Assembly (NCBI RefSeq): GCF_021166585.1
Contig: NZ_JAJOZE010000004.1
Span: 62,001 to 126,000, forward strand
DNA: 64,000 nucleotides
Direction: 5' to 3'
Source: Metabacillus kandeliae
GTDB lineage: Bacteria; Bacillota; Bacilli; Bacillales; Bacillaceae
Position 1 is the stretch's first letter. The number at the start of each line of letters is the position of its first letter. Of the stretch, positions 1 through 7,489 are shown in pieces. The notes below the pieces were generated by a model, which did not search any database, was not told where the DNA came from, and worked only from the letters and a program-made list of their open reading frames with translations. Position numbers and translations under genes: made by a program.

Positions 1-231
1 TTTGACAATTTCCGAAACATTCAGATGAACCTGCAGCAAAAACAAATGCAAGGGGAAGAAATTTCCCAGCAGGAAGTGGACCAGGCTCAGCAATCCGTTG
101 CTCTAGTGCAGCAGCATCCAACCATTTCCCGCCTCATGGAAGCGGAACAGCGCATGAGCATGATGATCTCAGAACTTAACCGCGTGATCATGAAGCCTCT
201 TGAAGAGCTTTATGGAAGTATGGAAGGTTAA
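1..231 (+). CDS. yheA: YheA/YmcA-family protein, 3' part only
   Basis: The window opens inside this gene. The reading frame is open from base 1 and ends at TAA 229-231, giving the last 76 residues. The sequence is helical, rich in Gln, Glu and Met, and its tail (SRLMEAEQRMSMMISELNR) fits the YheA/YmcA (UPF0342, DUF964) family of small cytosolic helical proteins. In B. subtilis a family member supports biofilm formation and competence in a complex with YlbF and YaaT; whether this YheA copy does so is not known. It is followed at once by a strong terminator, so it is the last gene of its transcription unit. Position next to yhaX matches the B. subtilis order. Confidence 0.8.
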   Translation, partial: FDNFRNIQMNLQQKQMQGEEISQQEVDQAQQSVALVQQHPTISRLMEAEQRMSMMISELNRVIMKPLEELYGSMEG

Positions 232-246
232 CAAAAGAAAATATAG

Positions 247-276
247 CCCTCGCTCTTTAGAGCGGGGGTTTTTCTT
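247..276 (+). terminator. Intrinsic terminator of yheA
   Basis: A GC-rich hairpin (arms around 247-255 and 260-268, loop TTTA) is followed by a T-run. It lies 15 bases after the yheA stop. Confidence 0.85.
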
Positions 277-315
277 TTGTTGAATTTGCTGATCTTGGTG
301 TGGGATAGGGAGCGA

Positions 316-745
316 GCGGTAAAATTCAGTTTTGTGGCTGTGAAATTGAATTTTGCGAACTGGTTTTCTTCTTGGACAGTAAACCCCTTAGTTTGGACAG
401 AAACTCAGTAAATCCGCCAGTTAAACACGCATTTTGGACAGTAAACTCCTCATTTCCGCCAGTAAACTGATGAAAGCGGACAGTGAATGAAAAGCCGGCT
501 GTTGGTTCACTTAGCTGATCTTAGCGTGTGGCGGTAAAATTCAGTTTTGTGGCTGTGAAATTGAATTTTGCGAACTGGTTTTCTTCTTGGACAGTAAACC
601 CCTTAGTTTGGACAGTAAACTCAGTAAATCCGCCAGTTAAACACGCATTTTGGACAGTAAACTCCTCATTTCCGCCAGTAAACTGATGAAAGCGGACAGT
701 GAATGAAAATCCGGCTGCTGGTTCACTTTGCTGATTACAGCGTGG
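316..745. repeat. 215-bp tandem duplication carrying 21-bp phased units (family A)
   Basis: This gene-free stretch between yheA and yhaX holds two near-identical copies, starting at 316 and 531 (period 215 bp). Each copy has an AT-rich leader of about 58 bp followed by six short units. The units start at 374, 395, 415, 436, 457 and 478 in copy 1, and at 589, 610, 631, 652, 673 and 694 in copy 2. Units begin with GGACAG or CGCCAG, usually followed by TAAAC. Spacing is exactly 21 bp except for one single-base deletion in copy 1 (the unit at 395). The copies differ at only a few positions, so the duplication is recent or is kept uniform. No convincing reading frame spans it. Confidence 0.85.
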
Positions 746-889
746 GGAATCAAAATTCGGGTATGCAGCAGCAAAACTGAGTTTTCCCAGACGGTTTCTC
801 CTGAAATATACCTTTTTCTAACTGGCCTTGGAAATTTCTCTAAAGCCTATATGAAAAACCCTTACCAGTAATCTCCTGAAAAATAGATG

Positions 890-918
890 ATGACAGCAAA
901 CGAAAAAGGGATTATACT
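890..918 (+). promoter_or_regulatory. Candidate sigma-A promoter upstream of yhaX
   Basis: ATGACA (890-895), a 17-bp spacer, then TATACT (913-918). It lies about 210 bp before the yhaX start, leaving a long leader that contains a strong hairpin. Confidence 0.45.
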
Positions 919-925
919 GATGTAA

Positions 926-1081
926 GTGCTTTCATTAAGAGCAGGTGGGGATCTGTTTGATGAAAGCGATGCATGGATTTGGGAGAATTCGATTGACAAG
1001 GGGTATTCAAACAGAGGGCTGGGCGCACGGATGCGCACCAGCCCTTATATCGTTTCTGCGGACAGTTCTATCTTCTTTTAG
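926..1081 (+). CDS. Possible small ORF or gene remnant, 51 aa
   Basis: A GTG-initiated frame of 51 codons ends at TAG 1079-1081. Its composition looks protein-like (for example ESDAWIWENSIDKGYSNRG, then RMRTSPYIVSADSSIF), but I do not recognise it. No Shine-Dalgarno sequence precedes the GTG, and the candidate -10 box ends only 7 bases upstream, so initiation there is doubtful. Another frame (ATG 960, with a better AGGTGGGG site) runs through the same DNA into the start of yhaX. The stretch may be the 3' remnant of a lost gene, a leader peptide, or chance. Confidence 0.25.
   Translation: MLSLRAGGDLFDESDAWIWENSIDKGYSNRGLGARMRTSPYIVSADSSIFF
1016..1044 (+). promoter_or_regulatory. Strong GC-rich hairpin in the yhaX leader
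   Basis: Arms 1016-1027 and 1032-1044 (GGGCTGGGCGCA against TGCGCACCAGCCC) pair almost fully around a 4-base loop. There is no clear T-run, so it may be an RNA structure that pauses or protects the transcript rather than a terminator. Confidence 0.5.
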
Positions 1082-1132
1082 AGGGACATATCTTCTTATG
1101 GAGAAAGTCATCAGGAGAAGGGGGAGCCTAAC

Positions 1133-1996
1133 GTGGTTTATCAAATGCTCGCGCTGAATATAGATGGAACGCTGCTGCGTTCAAACGGCCGCCTTCATCA
1201 GGCAACAAAAGAAGCGATTGATTTTGTCCAAAAGAAAGGCATTTACGTGACGCTTGTAACCAACCGTCATTTTCAATCTGCCAGAAAGCTTGGAAGAGCT
1301 TTAAAATTAAACAGCATATATGTGACACACGGAGGGGCGTTCGTTTCCTCTGCTATTGATAATCCCCTCTATGAAAAAAGGCTGCCGGAAGAAACAGCCT
1401 TCAACCTTGTGCAGGTGCTTGAAAACTATGACTGTCATATCAGGGTCGTCCATGAGCGCTATTCGCTTGGTAACAGAAAAAAAGTGTCCGGCAATCTGGC
1501 GGGAAGCACTTCCATGAATACGAGCGAACCGCTTTTTTACCCTGTGCAATATGTGGAATCGCTTGGGGATGCGTTAATGGACGAACCGGTTTCCGCCCCA
1601 AAGATGGAGGTTGTTTTTTCAGACATCAGCGAAAAGGACAATGCATACAGCACAATTGCAAAAGCTTTTCCGCAGGTTGTCTTAACAGAACTGTCCCCAT
1701 ATAAGCTGCAGCTTACGGCAAGAGGCGTATCAAAAGAAAACGGGCTGATGATTCTCGCTTCCCACCTTGGGGTGAAGCCGGAGGAAATCGTTGCGATCGG
1801 CGATGCACCTGATGATATCAATATGCTCCTTGAAGCAGGGGTTGGCGTAGCGATGGGAAATGCCCCGTTTGAAGTGAAAAAAGCAGCAGACTGGGTCACA
1901 AGATCAAATGATGAGTCAGGTATTGCCTATGTGATAAAAGAACACTTCAGACGGCAGCACCGCATTGGCTTTTTCGATAAAATCAAAACAGACTGA
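1133..1996 (+). CDS. yhaX: HAD-superfamily (Cof-type) protein YhaX
   Basis: This 287-aa protein belongs to the Cof/IIB branch of HAD phosphatases. It starts at GTG 1133 behind a GAAGGGGGAG site. HAD landmarks are visible: motif I LNIDGTLL (residues 8-15), motif II Thr in LVTNR, motif III Lys in GVSKENG, and motif IV GDAPDDINM. Two positions deviate: the motif I nucleophile, normally Asp, is Asn9, and motif IV has Asp where Asn is usual (GDxxND). The normal reaction, hydrolysis of a small phosphorylated substrate through an aspartyl-phosphate, may therefore be lost or altered. In B. subtilis yhaX is a sporulation/stress-associated gene. It is convergent with the ywaF-like gene, with only 7 bp between them. 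Confidence 0.85.
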   Translation: MVYQMLALNIDGTLLRSNGRLHQATKEAIDFVQKKGIYVTLVTNRHFQSARKLGRALKLNSIYVTHGGAFVSSAIDNPLYEKRLPEETAFNLVQVLENYDCHIRVVHERYSLGNRKKVSGNLAGSTSMNTSEPLFYPVQYVESLGDALMDEPVSAPKMEVVFSDISEKDNAYSTIAKAFPQVVLTELSPYKLQLTARGVSKENGLMILASHLGVKPEEIVAIGDAPDDINMLLEAGVGVAMGNAPFEVKKAADWVTRSNDESGIAYVIKEHFRRQHRIGFFDKIKTD

Positions 1997-2003
1997 AACT
2001 GCC

Positions 2004-2717
2004 TTAGGGCAGTTTTTCTGTTTTTTGAAACAATGCTGAAAAACCGTACAGGACAAAGTAGCTTGCGATCATGACCGCCTCCGCTGATATCCAGTACCAT
2101 GGCCAAGGGCCAAGAACATCAAGCAGCGAGGCGCCTTCTGGCTTTTTCATCAAGTAAAGGAAGTTGGTCTGCAGCCATTTATTCAGGAAAAAGAGACAGA
2201 AGGCATACAGGCTGACAGCGAGAATGCTGTACCAGAGGTACTGAAGGGAAGGCAGCAGTTTTTCCGAAAACATCATATATAAACAAGCCAGCAAGACGCC
2301 ACCATGCGAAAGGAAAAATTCGAAATATCGGTAATGCGGAAAATGATAAGAGCCGAGATCTGGTGTAAGAAGCGCCTGAGCAGAGCTTGCGATGCCCGCA
2401 AAGAAGAGAAATTGAAACAATATCCGGTTCTTTGAAAGAAGCATGGCAGCGGCGAGCAGTACGGTTAAATCACTCAGCTGCAGGGGCAGTCCGTTCTCAA
2501 GCGTCCATTTATGAAAAGCCAATAGCCATACTTGGTAGCTCAGCTCCGAAAAAAGCAGGAGGTCAGCAAGCACATAACGGAACAGCCGGCTGCGAAGAAA
2601 ATTCCGAAAAAAATAGAGCAGCATGCACAGTAAAAGAATGAACACCAGCGTGATGATGTGGACGGCAGAAAATGCTTCAAAGTTTCCCTCCGCGAAGCCC
2701 GGCTGTATGTAGCGCAT
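2004..2717 (-). CDS. YwaF/TIGR02206-family integral membrane protein
   Basis: A 237-aa polytopic membrane protein with about six or seven hydrophobic segments. The pattern (N-terminal MRYIQPGFAEGNFEAFSAVH, the WTLENGLPLQLSDLTVLLAA region with its charged NG.PL.LSD core, and a later SHGG) fits the YwaF/TIGR02206 family, related to TMEM164-like putative acyltransferases. No reaction can be assigned. The start at 2717 is preceded by AAGGAGAGAAG on the minus strand. It ends 7 bp from the yhaX stop, and a short inverted repeat around 2001-2030 may serve as a shared terminator. This gene is not next to yhaX in B. subtilis, so it is a local insertion or rearrangement. Confidence 0.75.
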   Translation of the reverse strand: MRYIQPGFAEGNFEAFSAVHIITLVFILLLCMLLYFFRNFLRSRLFRYVLADLLLFSELSYQVWLLAFHKWTLENGLPLQLSDLTVLLAAAMLLSKNRILFQFLFFAGIASSAQALLTPDLGSYHFPHYRYFEFFLSHGGVLLACLYMMFSEKLLPSLQYLWYSILAVSLYAFCLFFLNKWLQTNFLYLMKKPEGASLLDVLGPWPWYWISAEAVMIASYFVLYGFSALFQKTEKLP

Positions 2718-2857
2718 AGCTCTTCTCTCCTTTCAAGAATGCCAGCTTATTTTTCCGAAAGGATAAAAGTTCTATTCAGAGAGAGCCTCTATTGACCATA
2801 AGCAGTCACTTCAGTACACTTAAGGAAGTTTTGAAATACTAACAAAAGGTGATCCTA

Positions 2858-4363
2858 TTGCGCATTACAATTAAGGGAATCAATGATGACCGTTTCCATC
2901 GCCCCTTGCAGAATATATCGAATTTATTTTTTGAAGAAACAGAGCTTTTGCTTGGAGAAGGTGGGGCTGATTTAGAAGCCGAATTTTTCATGCAGGAAAA
3001 TAAAGATTCCATAACAGTCAGCGGGTTCATCCGGACAGCGGAGATTTCTGCCGGGCACGAAAACGCCCTTCCAGCCTCCATGACGGAAAAAGAACGCTTC
3101 AAAAAAATAAAGCAGACAGTCTCTTACGTTTACCTGCTTCTTTTGCAGGAATATACCGGCATCACACAGCAGTGGGGAATCCTGACAGGCGTCCGCCCGA
3201 CAAAGCTGCTTCATAAAATGCTGCAGCAGGGGATGGCGAAGGAAGAGGCCCATGAAAAGCTGCGTGAAGAATATTTGATAAAGGACGAAAAAATTGAACT
3301 CATGCAGGCGATTGTCGACCGCCAGCTGAAAGCTGTTCCTGACTTGTACAGCGTGCAGAATGAAGTCAGCCTATATATCGGCATTCCTTTTTGCCCGACA
3401 AAATGCGCCTACTGCACCTTCCCGGCTTATGCCATTAACGGCCGCCAGGGGTCAGTTGATTCATTCCTCGGCGGGCTGCATTATGAAATGAAGGAAATGG
3501 GCAAATTTCTGAATGAAAGCGGCATTAAAATTACCACGATCTATTACGGAGGCGGCACTCCGACAAGCATAACAGCAGAGGAAATGGATATGCTCTACGA
3601 AGAAATGATGAGTTCTTTCCCTGATGTGAAAAGGATTAGAGAGGTAACCGTCGAAGCGGGAAGGCCTGATACCATCTCTCCTGAAAAGCTGCAGGTTCTG
3701 AAAAAATATCAGATTGACCGGATCAGCATTAACCCGCAATCGTATACACAGGAAACACTGAAAGCGATCGGCCGCCATCATACGGTTGAGGAAACGATTG
3801 AAAAATACAAGCTTGCCAGAGAGCACGGCATGAAAAACATCAACATGGACCTCATCATAGGGCTTCCAGGCGAAGGAACAGAAGAGTTCCATCACAGCCT
3901 CTCTGAAACAAAAAAGCTGATGCCGGAATCGCTGACCGTTCATACGCTTTCCTTTAAACGGGCCTCTGAAATGACGAAAAACAAGAAAAAATACCAGGTA
4001 GCAGGCCGCGAAGAAATTACTGAAATGATGAAAGAAGCCGTCAAATGGACAAGTGAGAACGGCTACGCGCCGTATTACCTGTACAGACAGAAAAACATTC
4101 TCGGCAACCTGGAAAACGTCGGCTATGCGCTTGAAGGCCAGGACAGCATTTACAACATCATGATCATGGAAGAGCTTCAAACCATTATCGGCCTCGGCTG
4201 CGGCGCGGCAAGCAAATTCATCGACCCTGCCACAGGGAAAATCGAACACTTTGCCAATCCAAAGGATCCTAAATCCTATAATGATAACTACAAGCATTAC
4301 ACCCATGCAAAAATAGACAAGCTGAAGGACTTGTTCCGAATCGCAGAATCCCGCTCTTCTTGA
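2858..4363 (+). CDS. hemZ: Oxygen-independent coproporphyrinogen dehydrogenase-like radical SAM protein HemZ
   Basis: HemZ is a radical-SAM protein related to HemN/HemW and linked to anaerobic heme synthesis in Bacillus. The [4Fe-4S] motif CPTKCAYC (CX3CX2C) lies near residue 178, followed by the SAM-binding [10 protein letters not shown] place the start at TTG 2858 rather than the in-frame GTG 2849. The AGGTGA site then sits 5 bases upstream, and the protein (501 aa, [19 protein letters not shown]) matches the B. subtilis length. The stop codon lies inside the terminator hairpin. The other heme genes (hemEHY) are about 28 kb away, so HemZ is not in their operon. Confidence 0.9.
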   Translation: MRITIKGINDDRFHRPLQNISNLFFEETELLLGEGGADLEAEFFMQENKDSITVSGFIRTAEISAGHENALPASMTEKERFKKIKQTVSYVYLLLLQEYTGITQQWGILTGVRPTKLLHKMLQQGMAKEEAHEKLREEYLIKDEKIELMQAIVDRQLKAVPDLYSVQNEVSLYIGIPFCPTKCAYCTFPAYAINGRQGSVDSFLGGLHYEMKEMGKFLNESGIKITTIYYGGGTPTSITAEEMDMLYEEMMSSFPDVKRIREVTVEAGRPDTISPEKLQVLKKYQIDRISINPQSYTQETLKAIGRHHTVEETIEKYKLAREHGMKNINMDLIIGLPGEGTEEFHHSLSETKKLMPESLTVHTLSFKRASEMTKNKKKYQVAGREEITEMMKEAVKWTSENGYAPYYLYRQKNILGNLENVGYALEGQDSIYNIMIMEELQTIIGLGCGAASKFIDPATGKIEHFANPKDPKSYNDNYKHYTHAKIDKLKDLFRIAESRSS

Positions 4364-4374
4364 GCGGGGTTTTT
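4350..4374 (+). terminator. Terminator overlapping the hemZ stop
   Basis: CCCGCTC (4350-4356) pairs with GAGCGGG (4362-4368), followed by TTTTT. The stop codon 4361-4363 is at the loop edge, so the last hemZ codons encode half the stem. Confidence 0.85.
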
Positions 4375-4394
4375 CATATAGGAGGCTGGCTGTT

Positions 4395-4814
4395 ATGAAA
4401 ATAAAAGGACTCAATCATCTGCTTTTCTCTGTTTCTGATTTGGAAAAAAGCATGGCATTCTATCAAAAGGTGTTCCATGCAAAATTGCTTGTGCAAGGGC
4501 GGAAAACGGCTTATTTTGATGTGAACGGAATCTGGCTTGCATTAAATGAAGAAAAGGATATTCCGCGGAGCGAAATTTGGGAATCCTATACACATCTTGC
4601 ATTTTCTATAGAAGAAAAAGATTTCGATCGGGCGGCAGAAAAATTAAAGAGCTTAAACGTTCATATCTTGCCGGGCAGAAAACGGGATGAAAGAGACCGG
4701 AAATCCATCTATTTTACGGATCCAGACGGGCACAAGTTTGAATTTCACACCGGAACGCTGGAAGACCGTCTTGATTACTACCGCAAAAGTAAGGAGCACA
4801 TGAAGTTTTTCTAG
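4395..4814 (+). CDS. fosB: Metallothiol transferase FosB (fosfomycin resistance)
   Basis: This 139-aa protein is a clear FosB, a VOC-fold enzyme that adds bacillithiol (or cysteine) to the fosfomycin epoxide using a divalent metal. The metal ligands known for FosB are present as His8, His67 and Glu116. The family signature [19 protein letters not shown] is intact (about residues 97-115). Length matches the family (138-144 aa). An AGGAGG site precedes ATG 4395. It sits between hemZ and yhaR, whereas in B. subtilis fosB is elsewhere, so it has been inserted or relocated. Base composition and codon use look like the neighbours, and no mobile element flanks it, which suggests an old resident gene. 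Confidence 0.95.
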   Translation: MKIKGLNHLLFSVSDLEKSMAFYQKVFHAKLLVQGRKTAYFDVNGIWLALNEEKDIPRSEIWESYTHLAFSIEEKDFDRAAEKLKSLNVHILPGRKRDERDRKSIYFTDPDGHKFEFHTGTLEDRLDYYRKSKEHMKFF

Positions 4815-4818
4815 CATA

Positions 4819-4843
4819 AGGGAGGAGAACCTGCTCCCCCTAT
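4819..4843 (+). promoter_or_regulatory. Hairpin after fosB, no T-run
   Basis: AGGGAGGAG and CTCCCCCT pair around a short loop. Without a T-tract it is a weak terminator at best, so fosB transcription may read into yhaR. Confidence 0.4.
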
Positions 4844-4887
4844 CGAAATCTGTAACGGTAAACGTGCAAAAGAGGAGGCAGTCCAGA

Positions 4888-5658
4888 GTGAACACCATTA
4901 ATCTTACATATGAAGACAGAGTCGCAAGAATTGAACTGAACAGGCCTGAATCCATCAACTCCATGAATGTCGAGATGCTGCAGGAATTATCTGAGGCACT
5001 TGAGGAAGTGAAGAACAGCACAGCAGATGTGCTCGTTTTATCCGGAAGCGGCAAAGGATTTTCCTCAGGCGGCGATATTAAAACGATGCTGAGCAATATG
5101 GATCCTAAAGCTTTCTCACCCGTGATGAAGCTCATCAGCGGCATCGCTGTAACCCTCTATACCTTTCCAAAGCTCACAATTAGCGCAATCCACGGCCCTG
5201 CGGCAGGACTCGGCTTCAGTCTTGCATTAGCCTGCGACTATGTGATTGCGCACCAGACAGCCACATTGTCTATGAACTTTATCGGCATCGGGCTTATCCC
5301 GGATGGAGGCGGGCACTTCTTCCTGGCAAGAAGACTCGGCGAAATTAAAGCGAGACGGCTTATCTGGAACGGTGAAAGGCTGACTGCAGAATCCGCCTAC
5401 GACATGGGGCTTGTGGACAGGCTTGTCAGAAACGACCTGAAAGCGGAAGTAAAAGGGAAAATCGAGGAGTGGCTGGAAAAACCGGTCAAAGCCTTGATTC
5501 AAACAAAGCTTATTTATGCCAATCAATATAAATCTGTTTTGGAAAGCATGCTGGCCAAAGAGCATGACGGCCAGTTCAGCATGAGGCAGACCGCCGATCA
5601 CCAGGAAGGCATCAAAGCCTTCATGGAAAAGCGCCAGCCGAGATTTACAGGAAAATGA
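4888..5658 (+). CDS. yhaR: Crotonase-fold protein YhaR (annotated enoyl-CoA hydratase)
   Basis: A 256-aa crotonase-family protein. I use GTG 4888, nine bases after GAGGAGG, instead of the upstream GTG 4864. The oxyanion-hole segments SSGGDIK and HGPAAGLGFSLALACDY are present. However, the two catalytic Glu residues of classical enoyl-CoA hydratase (Glu144 and Glu164 in the rat enzyme) align here with Phe and Arg. An Asp is kept in GLIPDGGG, the position used by PaaG-type isomerases. A hydratase label is therefore doubtful, and an isomerase or other CoA-ester reaction is more likely. The second crotonase at 43285 keeps both Glu. It ends a transcription unit, with a terminator directly after. 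Confidence 0.85.
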   Translation: MNTINLTYEDRVARIELNRPESINSMNVEMLQELSEALEEVKNSTADVLVLSGSGKGFSSGGDIKTMLSNMDPKAFSPVMKLISGIAVTLYTFPKLTISAIHGPAAGLGFSLALACDYVIAHQTATLSMNFIGIGLIPDGGGHFFLARRLGEIKARRLIWNGERLTAESAYDMGLVDRLVRNDLKAEVKGKIEEWLEKPVKALIQTKLIYANQYKSVLESMLAKEHDGQFSMRQTADHQEGIKAFMEKRQPRFTGK

Positions 5659-5663
5659 TGCGA

Positions 5664-5690
5664 AAGAGCCCTCATGCGGGGCTCTTTTTG
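5664..5690 (+). terminator. Terminator of yhaR
   Basis: AAGAGCCC (5664-5671) pairs with GGGCTCTT (5679-5686), followed by a T-run. Confidence 0.85.
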
Positions 5691-5752
5691 CGTAAAAGGA
5701 GGCATTTGAACGCATTTTTTTAGCAAATGTGTTCAAATACACCCTAAATACG

Positions 5753-5945
5753 TGCGGGTTAACGGGTTTATTTGCAGGTTTGAAGATTTTAAGTGCAGGT
5801 TTAGGATTTTTATATGCAAGTTTTTGAAATTTATTTGCAGCTTTAAGAAATTTAAATGCGGGATAGTGGCCCTTATTTTCTGGTTTAGATGAATACGTGC
5901 GGCTTCCCTTTTAAATTTGCAGCTTTAGGAATTAATGTGCGGACT
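5753..5945. repeat. Phased intergenic array, family B (tgcagg units)
   Basis: Ten units begin with TGCAGG, TGCGGG, TGCAGC or a close variant (the one at 5878 reads TTCTGG). They start at 5753, 5773, 5794, 5815, 5836, 5857, 5878, 5898, 5918 and 5938, so the spacing is 20 or 21 bp throughout. The DNA between cores is AT-rich and not conserved. The array lies in the convergent gap between yhaR and the yhzC-like gene, with no reading frame and no promoter that I can support. Confidence 0.75.
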
Positions 5946-5998
5946 CCCATAAAACTATGTTAAAGAAGAATACTGTTTTTTCCGCACCTTTTGATCTA

Positions 5999-6108
5999 CG
6001 TTCCAGGCGGGAGACTCCTGCGGGAGCAGCGGGACAGGTGAGACCCCGCAGGCGCGAAGCGCAGAGGAGGCTCACCGCCCGCCCCGCGGAAAGCGGACGC
6101 CTGCAACG
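5999..6108. repeat. GC-rich palindromic repeat element, about 110 bp
   Basis: A sharply GC-rich island inside an AT-rich spacer. Its ends form an imperfect inverted repeat (GTTCCAGGCG at 6000-6009 against CGCCTGCAAC at 6098-6107). Internal arms such as GACTCCTGCGGGAGCAGCGG and the CCGCAGG/GCGCGAAGCGC blocks would fold into a multi-branched structure. From memory, almost the same sequence recurs many times in Bacillus, Oceanobacillus and Geobacillus genomes, so it is a dispersed, probably non-autonomous repeat. The open frame through it (5957-6175) is not a gene. Confidence 0.75.
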
Positions 6109-6192
6109 GAAATCAGCAGCCAAATTAAAGAGAAACATTTTAATATATGCAACTATAAAAGCACACGCCTCATAATGTCTCACCCATAAACT

Positions 6193-6230
6193 AAAAAACC
6201 CGCCCAATCCCAAAAGGAACAGGCCGGGCT
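6193..6230 (-). terminator. Probable terminator of the yhzC-like gene
   Basis: On the minus strand a CCCGGCC...GGGCGGG hairpin is followed by a T-run (the AAAAAA at 6193-6198 on the plus strand). It is placed just after the stop of the 61-aa gene. Confidence 0.55.
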
Positions 6231-6242
6231 CTAAATCTCCCA

Positions 6243-6428
6243 TCATCTCTCAAACAAAATCAGCTTCCCTGCGTCATTGACGCAGCGATTCGTTTTTTTG
6301 GCATAGTCTTTTTCTTCAAGCTTTTGCGCTCCGATTTCTTTTGCTTCCTGCTCAGAGGCTGCTTCAAAGCTTTCGTCGAGGAGCTTTTCCCCTGATTTTT
6401 CAAATACCGTTAAAAAATATCGTCCCAT
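6243..6428 (-). CDS. yhzC: Small YhzC-like protein, 61 aa
   Basis: The frame could extend upstream, but ATG 6428 has an AAGGAGGAACC site and gives a compact protein (MGRYFLTVFEKSGEKLLDES...). It resembles the small YhzC-type proteins of Bacillus: beta-like N-terminus, acidic helix (EQEAKEIGAQKLEEKDY), then a short C-terminal strand GKLILF. No function is known. It stands alone, convergent with yhaR and divergent from yhaQP. In B. subtilis yhzC lies near comK, so this may be a moved copy or only a relative. The gene symbol is tentative. Confidence 0.65.
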   Translation of the reverse strand: MGRYFLTVFEKSGEKLLDESFEAASEQEAKEIGAQKLEEKDYAKKTNRCVNDAGKLILFER

Positions 6429-6589
6429 TCTGGTTCCTCCTTCTGATGTCCCTGCTACTCCAGCTATATTTCGATAAGTTTTGCCAAAATTCCTGCTGAA
6501 ATTTATTTTTGGGCATTTTTGTAAAAGGTATTGCGCTCTGACGCCCTGCATTATAATTTAAAGAGAGGAACAAAAGAGGAGGAACAGAT

Positions 6590-7489
6590 GTGGCTTTGCA
6601 ATTAGAAGGCGTAACAAAGCGGTTTGGCCAGTTTACAGCGGTCGATCAGCTCTCGCTGGATATACCTGAAAAAGAAATTTTCGGTTTTCTCGGCGCGAAT
6701 GGAGCAGGGAAGACAACGACGTTCCGAATGATACTCGGCCTTTTGAATCCAAGCGGAGGCAATATTAAGTGGAAGGGCCATGAAATTAATTATGGTTTGA
6801 GCGATCAAATCGGCTACCTCCCTGAGGAGAGGGGGCTGTATCCGAAGCTGAAGGTAAAGGATCAGCTGATCTATCTCGGCCGGCTGAAAGGGATGGACAA
6901 ACAAAGCATCATCAGAGAGATGGAATATTGGCTGGAAAGATTCAAGGTTCCTGAATACGCGAACAAAAAGGTAGAGGAACTGTCTAAAGGAAACCAGCAG
7001 AAGATTCAATTTATCACAGCTGTTCTGCACAAGCCGAAGCTTCTGATATTGGATGAAGCCTTCAGCGGCCTTGATCCGGTTAACGTGGAAATGCTGAAGG
7101 AAGCAGTTGTGGAGCTGAAGGAGCAGGGAACGTCGATTGTGTTCTCAAGCCACCGGATGGAGCAGGTGGAAGAGCTTTGCAATTATCTCTGCATTTTACA
7201 TAAAGGAAAGCCTGTTGTGCATGGGTCTCTCAGAGAAATTAAGAGATCTTTTGGGAAAAAGAACCTTGTGATTCATGCTGACGGGAGCCTGGATTTCCTA
7301 TTTAACCACCCGGGTGTTGTGAAATCGAGGAAAACGTCAGAAGGAGTTGCTTTGCAGATCACTGGGGAGGATGCGGCGAAGGACATTTTTTCAAAGCTCT
7401 CTACCGCCGGCTTTGTGCGGAAGTTTGAGCTGGAAGAACCTTCATTGAATGATATTTTCATAGAAAAAGCGGGTGCGGCTTATGAATAA
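6590..7489 (+). CDS. yhaQ: ABC exporter ATP-binding protein YhaQ (NatA-like)
   Basis: A 299-aa cytoplasmic ATPase subunit. Walker A is GANGAGKTTT (about residues 35-44), the signature is LSKGNQQK, Walker B is LLILDEAFSGLD, and the switch His lies in FSSHRMEQ. A C-terminal extension of roughly 80 residues is typical of NatA/YhaQ transporters. It starts at GTG 6590 after GAGGAGG. The stop overlaps the start of the permease gene yhaP by 8 bp, so translation is coupled. NatAB-type systems export Na+ or other compounds. The substrate cannot be read from sequence. Confidence 0.9.
   Translation: MALQLEGVTKRFGQFTAVDQLSLDIPEKEIFGFLGANGAGKTTTFRMILGLLNPSGGNIKWKGHEINYGLSDQIGYLPEERGLYPKLKVKDQLIYLGRLKGMDKQSIIREMEYWLERFKVPEYANKKVEELSKGNQQKIQFITAVLHKPKLLILDEAFSGLDPVNVEMLKEAVVELKEQGTSIVFSSHRMEQVEELCNYLCILHKGKPVVHGSLREIKRSFGKKNLVIHADGSLDFLFNHPGVVKSRKTSEGVALQITGEDAAKDIFSKLSTAGFVRKFELEEPSLNDIFIEKAGAAYE

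Noticed and set aside
316-745. CRISPR array
   Set aside because: Units are 21 bp in total with 6-12-bp cores and no unique spacers of 30-40 bp; no cas genes are in the window.
3461-4414. 317-aa minus-strand open frame opposite hemZ
   Set aside because: It is fully antisense to a well-supported radical-SAM gene, has no ribosome site, and its composition (rich in Phe, Cys, His and Arg) reflects the hemZ codons.
5957-6175. 72-aa frame through the GC-rich palindromic element
   Set aside because: It is explained by the dispersed repeat; there is no ribosome site and no protein-like sequence.
6429-6551. N-terminal extension of the yhzC-like gene
   Set aside because: The extra 41 codons have no ribosome site, whereas ATG 6428 has a strong one.
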